Source: DASYPQ01 sp036006425
Lineage (GTDB): Bacteria > Planctomycetota > UBA1135 > GCA-002686595
Length of the DNA: 64,000 nt
Assembly (NCBI GenBank): GCA_036006425.1
Contig: DASYPQ010000002.1
Span: forward strand, 1 to 64,000
Direction: 5' to 3'
The notes beneath the pieces are model-generated. The model was not told where the DNA came from, did no database searches, and was given only the letters and a program-made list of their open reading frames with translations. Below are positions 58,672 through 64,000 of this stretch, one piece after another. The number at the start of each line of letters is the position of its first letter. Position 1 is the stretch's first letter. The position numbers and the translations under genes were made by a program.

Positions 58672-60054
58672 ATGATCTGGTTCGCGATCCCGGCGCTCGT
58701 GCTGCTGCAAGGCGCATCGAGGAAGGGATGGATCTGGAAGGAATCGCTTCCTCGCGCTCCGAGTATTCCCCTGCCGATCTCGCCTCCAGGTCGTGGATCG
58801 GCGAGCTCCTCGCGCGCAGCAGAAGTTCCCCCGGCTTCGGCGACGGGATTCGGGCATCGACTCGCATCGCTGCGCGACGTCGACGGCGACGGAGTCCCCG
58901 ATCTCGCGATCGGGGCGCCCCTCGATCGCGGCCATGGCATCGATTCTGGTTGCGTATTCATCGTCTCCGGCGCAGACGGACACCTGATCCGGCGATCCGC
59001 GAGAGACCATGCGGGGGATCGATTCGGGATCTCCGTGTCGAGTACTCGGGACGTGGATGGAGACGGAGCCGACGACGTGCTGGCGGGATCTCGGGCGGGG
59101 TACATGCGCGTGCTCTCGTCCCGGAGCGGAGCCGTGCTCCACGAGTTCCCGGATGCGGACGCCGCCGTCGCGATCGATCTCGATCGCGAGGGCGTACCGA
59201 GCTGGGATTGGATCGTCGGAACGCCGCGCGCTTGCGAGCCTGGTTTCCATGTGGAGCGGGGCGCTGTAGCGGCCTTTTCCGGACGGGAGGATCGCCCGAG
59301 GTTCCGCTTGTTCGGAGAGTTGCCTGCGGAGACACCCGGTGGCGCGCAGATCAGCCGGTTCGGCCGGTCGGTGTGCACGGTAGGGGACCTCGACGGCGAT
59401 GAGATCCCAGACTTCGCGGTCGGAGCGAGCGCGGCCGGCGCCGGAACGAGCTCGGTCGGCGAGGTCCGCTTCTGTTCGGGAAGAGATGGCTCCACCCTTC
59501 GCGCCGTTCGGGGCCCGTTGACTCCCAGGACCTTCGGACTCGGTGAACGACTCGCACCGGCCGGGGACGTCGACGGTGACGGCGTCGAAGACGTCTTGGT
59601 CTCGACCTGGGACGACGGCCCGGTCTACGTCCTCTCGAGTCGCAGCGGCGCGTGCCTCCGGACGTTGCTCCACCAGCGGCCGGGCCATTACCTCGATGGG
59701 TTCGGAGACTCGATCGCTCTCGCCGGCGACGTCGACGGCGACGGGATACCCGACTACGCGGTCGGCTGCTCCGAGTTCATGGCGGATTCTGAAGACGACT
59801 ACTGCGTCGAGATCTTTTCGGGCCGCGAGGGTTGGGTGCTCGGCGTGTACGACAGCGACGCGAAGAGCGCCAGCGTGGCCGAAGGCCGTGACTTCGACTT
59901 GGACGGGATTCCGGACCTTCCGGTGGGACTTCCCGAACTCGATGAGGTCGTGATCCTCTCGGGGCGTCAGTTCGCGCTGCGACCCCCGGGTTCGGAGGTC
60001 AAACGGCCGAACTGGTGGGCGACCCTCGAGATCCGGAGGGATCAGTTTCCCTAG
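58672..60054 (+). CDS. Secreted FG-GAP beta-propeller protein 2 (tandem paralogue)
   Basis: 460 aa, same design as its upstream neighbour: short signal-like MIWFAIPALVLLQGAS, shared WIWxE motif, then seven Asp-loops (DVDGDG, DVDGDG, degenerate DLDREG, DLDGDE, DVDGDG, DVDGDG, DFDLDG). Both end with a GIPDLPVGLPExDEVxILSGR blade. The two are clearly an ancestral duplication, moderately diverged. They lie between RNase E/G and rplU, interrupting a commonly conserved order. Function is unknown. Confidence 0.78.
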   Translation: MIWFAIPALVLLQGASRKGWIWKESLPRAPSIPLPISPPGRGSASSSRAAEVPPASATGFGHRLASLRDVDGDGVPDLAIGAPLDRGHGIDSGCVFIVSGADGHLIRRSARDHAGDRFGISVSSTRDVDGDGADDVLAGSRAGYMRVLSSRSGAVLHEFPDADAAVAIDLDREGVPSWDWIVGTPRACEPGFHVERGAVAAFSGREDRPRFRLFGELPAETPGGAQISRFGRSVCTVGDLDGDEIPDFAVGASAAGAGTSSVGEVRFCSGRDGSTLRAVRGPLTPRTFGLGERLAPAGDVDGDGVEDVLVSTWDDGPVYVLSSRSGACLRTLLHQRPGHYLDGFGDSIALAGDVDGDGIPDYAVGCSEFMADSEDDYCVEIFSGREGWVLGVYDSDAKSASVAEGRDFDLDGIPDLPVGLPELDEVVILSGRQFALRPPGSEVKRPNWWATLEIRRDQFP

Positions 60055-60110
60055 GAAGCCCAGGGGATTCGGCTCGATTCCGTGCCTGGTGCGGATCCGG
60101 CGGCGGTCGC

Positions 60111-60139
60111 TTCCCACGCTCTGTTCCCCTGGTTAGACT
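60111..60139 (+). promoter_or_regulatory. Candidate promoter of rplU-rpmA-obgE
   Basis: TTCCCA (60111-60116), 17-nt spacer, TAGACT (60134-60139), the -10 of the same TA(G/C)NNT type as elsewhere. Start near 60146, giving a ~90-nt leader. Confidence 0.5.
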
Positions 60140-60219
60140 CCTCCGCCCCAAACCCGGAGGCTCGCCTCCAGGTCCCCGGACCCCCTCCAGGGTCCACCGC
60201 GGGAGGGTTTCCACCGCGG
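60140..60219 (+). promoter_or_regulatory. Structured L21 leader
   Basis: Three consecutive perfect 6-bp hairpins: 60140-60145/60155-60160, 60178-60183/60190-60195, and 60197-60202/60214-60219, directly before the rplU ribosome-binding region. L21 leaders with autogenous control are known in Firmicutes; a functional analogue here is inference. The first hairpin starts at or before the predicted transcript start. Confidence 0.4.
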
Positions 60220-60236
60220 CAGCACGGAGACGAGTC

Positions 60237-60551
60237 ATGTACGCCATCATCCAGGATCGCAAACGCCAGGCGACCGTCCGCAAGGGCGACGTCATCCTGT
60301 GCGACTTGAACACCGACAAGAAGCCGGGTGACGAGATCACCTTCGACGAAGTGCTGCTCCTCGGCAACGAAGGCAACATCACGCTCGGCAAGCCCACCGT
60401 GAAGGGCGCCCGCGTCACCGGCGAAGTCATCGCCGAGGTCAAGGGACCGAAGGTCGTCGCCTTCCGCTTCAAGCGCCGCAAGGGCGTCCGCCGCAAGCGC
60501 GGTCACCGCGAGCGCTACACCCAGGTCAAGATCACGGGCATCCACGCCTAG
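60237..60551 (+). CDS. rplU: Ribosomal protein L21
   Basis: 50S protein, 104 aa, normal length. It carries MYAIIQDRKRQATVRKGDVIL, VLLLGNEGNITLGKPTVKGARVTGEV and FKRRKGVRRKRGHRERYTQVKITGI. ATG at 60237 is the conserved start. rpmA follows after 12 nt. Confidence 0.98.
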   Translation: MYAIIQDRKRQATVRKGDVILCDLNTDKKPGDEITFDEVLLLGNEGNITLGKPTVKGARVTGEVIAEVKGPKVVAFRFKRRKGVRRKRGHRERYTQVKITGIHA

Positions 60552-60563
60552 GAGCGACGCACC

Positions 60564-60812
60564 ATGGCACACAAGAAAGGTGGCGGCTCCACCCGCAACG
60601 GCCGCGACAGCAACCCGCAGTTCCGCGGCATCAAGCGCTTCGGCGGCCAAGCGGTCTCCGCCGGCACGATCATCGTCCGCCAGTGCGGCACGGTCTTCCA
60701 CGCCGGCAAGCACGTCGGACAGGGCACCGACTACACGCTCTTCGCGCTCGTCGACGGCACCGTCCGCTTCCAGGACAACCGCAAGGTCCACGTCGATCCG
60801 ATCGCGAAGTAG
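60564..60812 (+). CDS. rpmA: Ribosomal protein L27
   Basis: 50S protein whose N-terminus reaches the peptidyl transferase centre, 82 aa. It begins MAHKKGGGSTRNGRDSNPQF, i.e. no cleavable N-terminal extension of the Firmicutes type, then VRQCGTVFHAGKHVGQGTDYTLFALVDG. Follows rplU and precedes obgE as usual. Confidence 0.98.
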   Translation: MAHKKGGGSTRNGRDSNPQFRGIKRFGGQAVSAGTIIVRQCGTVFHAGKHVGQGTDYTLFALVDGTVRFQDNRKVHVDPIAK

Positions 60813-60878
60813 CGCGCGAGCGCGCTCCGCGACTCCGCTTCGGAGCCCCGCGCTTCGACGCGCCTCTCGGTTTTCCCG

Positions 60879-61874
60879 ATGTTCCGCGACGAGGCCGAGA
60901 TCGAGGTGATCGCCGGACGCGGCGGAGACGGCGTCGTCTCCTTCCGCCGCGAGAAGTTCGTGCCCCGCGGCGGCCCCGACGGCGGCGACGGCGGCTCGGG
61001 CGGCAGCGTCGTCCTCGTCGCGTCGCCGAGCCTCAATTCGCTCCTTCCGATCGGCCGCCGCTTCACGTACCGCGCGGAGAGCGGACGCCCCGGCGCCGGC
61101 GCGAACAAATCCGGCCGCGGCGCCGAGGATCTCGAGATCGAAGTCCCGGTCGGCACACAGGTCTACGACCGCGAGCGCGGCAATCTCCTGCGCGACCTCG
61201 CGCGCGCGGGCGACCGCGTCGTCGCGGCGCAAGGCGGCTCCGGCGGCAAGGGCAACGTGCGCTTCGCGAGCTCCGTCCGCCAGGCGCCGCGCATCGCGAC
61301 ACCGGGTGAAGCGGGGGAGAAGCGCTTCCTGCGCCTCGAGCTCAAGCTCTTCGCCGAAGTCGGACTCGTCGGTCTCCCGAACGCGGGCAAGTCGACGTTC
61401 CTCGCCGCGGTCACCGCCGCGACGCCGAAGATCGCGGACTACCCGTTCACGACGCTTGTGCCGCAGGTCGGCATCGCGCGGCTCTCCGACACGCAGACGC
61501 TCGTGATCGCCGACTTGCCCGGACTCATCGAGGGCGCTTCGGAGGGACACGGCCTCGGCCACCGTTTCCTCCGGCACGTCGAGCGCTGTCGGGTGATCGT
61601 CCAGCTCGTCGACGTCGGCGACGACGCGGTGACGCCGCCCGAGGAAGCCTGGCGCATCGTCGACGCCGAGCTCGCGCGCTTCTCGGACGACCTCGCGCGC
61701 CGCCCGAGGCTCCTCGCCGCGAGCAAGTGCGAGAGCCCCGAAGCCGAGCGCCGGGCCGGGGAGCTCGAGGCCGCGAGCGGCGTCCGGGTCTGGCGCGTCT
61801 CCAGCTCCCGGAGGTCCGGGCTCGACGCGCTCCTGACCGAGGCCCACCGCCGCGTCCGGGATGCGGCTTCGTAG
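60879..61874 (+). CDS. obgE: GTPase Obg/CgtA
   Basis: Ribosome-assembly GTPase, 331 aa. The glycine-rich Obg domain has GRGGDGVVSFRREKFVPRGGPDGGDGG. G1 is GLPNAGKS (165-172), switch/G3 DLPGLIEGASEGHGLGHRFLRH. The G4 position, usually NKxD, reads SKCE (282-285), an unusual change that could alter guanine specificity. G5 VSSS is normal. No C-terminal OCT domain. ATG at 60879 starts MFRDEAEIEV. Confidence 0.93.
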   Translation: MFRDEAEIEVIAGRGGDGVVSFRREKFVPRGGPDGGDGGSGGSVVLVASPSLNSLLPIGRRFTYRAESGRPGAGANKSGRGAEDLEIEVPVGTQVYDRERGNLLRDLARAGDRVVAAQGGSGGKGNVRFASSVRQAPRIATPGEAGEKRFLRLELKLFAEVGLVGLPNAGKSTFLAAVTAATPKIADYPFTTLVPQVGIARLSDTQTLVIADLPGLIEGASEGHGLGHRFLRHVERCRVIVQLVDVGDDAVTPPEEAWRIVDAELARFSDDLARRPRLLAASKCESPEAERRAGELEAASGVRVWRVSSSRRSGLDALLTEAHRRVRDAAS

Positions 61875-61980
61875 GTCCGGACACCGGGCGGATCTCAAGC
61901 TGGGCTGCCCGGACGGCCGATCCTCATGAGCCGGCTCGGCTCGGGGAGATCCCCCCGCGTTCCCCCCGGCGGAGCCTCGC

Positions 61981-63330
61981 ATGCCCTCACCCGATCCGCG
62001 CATCCCCGACGAGGACCTGAGTTTCCGGGACGTGGCCAAGAGCCTCGGCGCCTCCGGAGTGCGGGTCAGCGGTGCGGGCGTTCCCGCGCCCGTCGCACCG
62101 ATGCCTCCGGCGCCGCTGCCCTCCGCCGAGGTCCCGCCCTCGCTGAACTCGACCGCGATCTCGCCGCGTCACCAGCTCGAAGCCTGGCTCGCGATCATGG
62201 TCAAGAACGGGGCGAGCGACTTGATCCTGCGCGCGGGCGGTCGTCCGTCGCTCCGCACCGACGGGAAGATCGCGTTCCTGCCCGGCCGCGTTCCGAACGC
62301 CGGCGCCCTGCTCGAGGTGCTCGACGGGATCATCGGCCGGGAGCGCATGGAGACCTGGCGCGAGCGGGGCTCGACCGACGCCGCGATGCACCTCGACGGC
62401 CTCGGGCGATTCCGCATGAACGCGTACCGCCAGCTCGGCGACCCCGCGGTCGTCTTGCGGCGCATCTCGCAGGATCCGCCCTCGCTGGAGCAGCTCGAGC
62501 TTCCGACCGAGTCGCTCAAGAAGCTCGCGGCGCGCAAGCGCGGACTCATCCTCGTCACCGGCATCGCCGGCTCCGGCAAGTCGACGACGCTCGGCGGGAT
62601 GATCCAGTACATGAACGAGAACATCGAGCGCCACGTCGTGACGCTCGAGGACCCGGTCGAGATGCTCTTCCCCGAGAAGCGTTGCGTGATCAGCCAGCGC
62701 GAGGTGGGCACGGACTGCCGGACCTTCCAGGAAGGCTTGCGCCACGCCCTGCGCCAGAGCCCCGACGTCATCCTGATCGGCGAAATGCGCGACGCGGAGA
62801 CCGTGACGGCGGCCCTCGACGCGACCGAGACCGGACACCTCGTCCTCTCGACGCTGCACACCGTGAACGCCCCGCAGACCGTGGAGCGCATCCTGTCGTT
62901 CTACGCGCCCCAGCAGCACGCGCAGGTTCGCCAGCGCCTGGCGGAGAACCTCGCCGGCGTCCTGTCGCAGCGCCTGATCCCGCGCGCGGGCGGCAAGGGC
63001 CTCCTGCCCGCGTTCGAGCTCATGCTGTCGACGCCGCACATCCGCGAGCTGCTCGCCGAGGGCAACATCGGGGAGATGGCCCGGGTAATCGAGCAGGGGA
63101 CCGAGCGGGGCCTCGTTTCCTTCAACATGTCTCTCCGGCGCCTCGTCCAGGAGCGCAAGGCCGACGTGAACGACGCGCTCGCGGCGAGCGACCGCCCCGA
63201 GGAGCTGATCCTCGCCTTGCGCGGGTTCACGGGGAGCGCCGCCCGACCCGAGGTGGACCTCACCCGCAAGGGCAAAGGGGACCGGGACGGGCTCCGGATC
63301 GCGAAGCCCGACAACAAGAAGCGGGAATAG
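61981..63330 (+). CDS. pilT: Type IV pilus retraction ATPase, PilT/PilU family
   Basis: 449 aa. A Pro/Ala-rich ~75-residue N-terminal extension precedes the PilT core (GASDLILRAGGRPSLRTDG). Walker A is GIAGSGKS (194-201), Asp box TLEDPVE, Walker B VILIGEMRD with Glu268, His box LVLSTLHT. Near the C-terminus HIRELLAEGN sits where PilT has AIRNLIRE, so retraction function is plausible but the motif is altered; PilU-type is possible. pilM-Q are 8 kb upstream. Confidence 0.88.
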   Translation: MPSPDPRIPDEDLSFRDVAKSLGASGVRVSGAGVPAPVAPMPPAPLPSAEVPPSLNSTAISPRHQLEAWLAIMVKNGASDLILRAGGRPSLRTDGKIAFLPGRVPNAGALLEVLDGIIGRERMETWRERGSTDAAMHLDGLGRFRMNAYRQLGDPAVVLRRISQDPPSLEQLELPTESLKKLAARKRGLILVTGIAGSGKSTTLGGMIQYMNENIERHVVTLEDPVEMLFPEKRCVISQREVGTDCRTFQEGLRHALRQSPDVILIGEMRDAETVTAALDATETGHLVLSTLHTVNAPQTVERILSFYAPQQHAQVRQRLAENLAGVLSQRLIPRAGGKGLLPAFELMLSTPHIRELLAEGNIGEMARVIEQGTERGLVSFNMSLRRLVQERKADVNDALAASDRPEELILALRGFTGSAARPEVDLTRKGKGDRDGLRIAKPDNKKRE

Positions 63331-63380
63331 GTCCGGCCGGGGAGCGTCGCTCGGCGGTTCCGGAAGGGACAGCCAGCGGG

Positions 63381-63410
63381 TTGGCGACAACTTGCGGCGG
63401 GGGCTAGGAT
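63381..63410 (+). promoter_or_regulatory. Candidate promoter of the last gene
   Basis: TTGGCG (63381-63386), 18-nt spacer, TAGGAT (63405-63410), 15 nt before the ATG at 63426. Confidence 0.5.
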
Positions 63411-63425
63411 GCCCCGGAGCACGCG

Positions 63426-64000
63426 ATGAACATCGGCCAGATCAAAATCCTCTCCTGGGGCGCAGCAGGCCTCCTGACCACCGGACTCGGGCTCTACGTC
63501 GCGGTCTTCGTCCGCGACCTCGAGTCGAAGCGCAAGCCGCCCGACGCGGCCAAGATCCAGGCGGCCCTCGAGGCCGCCGAGCCCGCGAAGCCGAAGGCCG
63601 CGGATCTCGTTCCGTACGAGGACATCCGGCGCCTCTTCCTCCCGAGCTGCGAGCACTGCAAGGAGAACCCGCACTGCCGGCACCTGAACTGGACCGGCAA
63701 GCCGCCGCCGCCGCCGGCCGCGCCGACGAATCCGGACGTGGACGTCAAGCCGCCGGTCGTCGCGATCGCCGAGCTCGTGCGGATCGGGATGATCCAGGCC
63801 GACCTGAGCGACAGCAAGCTCTCGCGCGTCTGGCTCAAGTACCGCCCGAAGGCGAGCGTGCAGAACAACGCGCCGGCGGGCGGGTTCCTGCTCCGTGAAG
63901 GCGATCACCTCGTCTCTCCGTACCAGTACGCGCGCATCGAGACGATCAACTCGCAGGCGGTCGTGTTCGCGTTCGACGACGCGAATCGCGAAGCCGAGAC
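63426..64000 (+). CDS. Membrane-anchored protein with GspC/PilP-like region (3' truncated by window)
   Basis: First 191 residues only; the frame runs open to the window edge. A single N-terminal membrane helix (residues ~8-29, ILSWGAAGLLTTGLGLYVAVFV) is followed by an Ala/Lys linker, a cysteine motif CEHCKENPHC (C-x2-C-x5-C), a Pro-rich hinge and a beta-rich stretch (IGMIQADLSDSKLSRVWLKYRPKASVQNNAPAGGFLLREGDHL). Topology and the last region resemble GspC or PilP homology domains that link inner-membrane platform to secretin. That assignment is tentative. It lies next to pilT. Confidence 0.55.
   Translation, partial: MNIGQIKILSWGAAGLLTTGLGLYVAVFVRDLESKRKPPDAAKIQAALEAAEPAKPKAADLVPYEDIRRLFLPSCEHCKENPHCRHLNWTGKPPPPPAAPTNPDVDVKPPVVAIAELVRIGMIQADLSDSKLSRVWLKYRPKASVQNNAPAGGFLLREGDHLVSPYQYARIETINSQAVVFAFDDANREAE

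Overview
This is 64 kb of GC-rich bacterial chromosome, almost entirely coding and built around translation, replication and type IV pilus genes. No IS elements, phage genes, CRISPR arrays or rRNA genes are visible. The lineage is most likely Planctomycetota. That rests on a mosaic: an ECF sigma factor fused through a membrane helix to carboxypeptidase-regulatory-like domains, tandem FG-GAP propeller proteins, a Tsr3 (DUF367) homologue, an N-acylornithine-type carbamoyltransferase, and a RedB-like protein paired with a hybrid kinase. It is an inference, not a marker-gene placement.

Layout. Positions 1-7211 hold rpoB (3' part), rpoC, rpsL and rpsG, with a promoter before rpsL and a terminator after rpsG. 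The usual str-operon order then breaks. Minus-strand genes (10472-7268) encode a molybdenum hydroxylase (2Fe-2S subunit plus Tat-exported large subunit) and a diheme cytochrome c. They are followed on plus by the Tsr3-like gene, the ECF sigma fusion and a divergent EF-G paralogue. From 15889 to 31237 runs a nearly canonical S10-spc-alpha cluster (rpsJ to rplQ), including secY, adk, infA and rpmJ and lacking rpmD (L30). Several r-proteins carry Lys/Ala/Pro-rich tails.

31349-34326 encodes a RedB-like thioredoxin-fold protein and a hybrid histidine kinase (HK-REC-REC). It converges on a minus-strand operon of DUF3604 lipoprotein, parvulin and HupE/UreJ-like membrane protein (38102-34334). Further minus genes are dnaE and an argF'-type carbamoyltransferase. 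Plus-strand genes resume with tRNA-Arg(ACG), tadA (whose expected substrate is that tRNA), two tRNA-Ser genes, SRP RNA, dnaX, ybaB, recR, truA, hpf, ptsN and an HPr-like gene.

48852-54050 is a pilM-pilN-pilO(P)-pilQ pilus assembly operon in which the PilO gene appears fused to a PilP-like domain. Then come an RNase E/G with a long disordered N-terminus, two seven-motif FG-GAP secreted proteins, rplU-rpmA-obgE, a PilT-type ATPase and a truncated membrane-anchored gene at the right edge.

Promoters, where visible, have a TTGAC-like -35 and a -10 of the form TA(G/C)NNT. Several -10 boxes lie only 6-9 nt before the start codon, suggesting leaderless mRNAs. Many adjacent genes overlap by ATGA, GTGA or TTGA and are probably translationally coupled.
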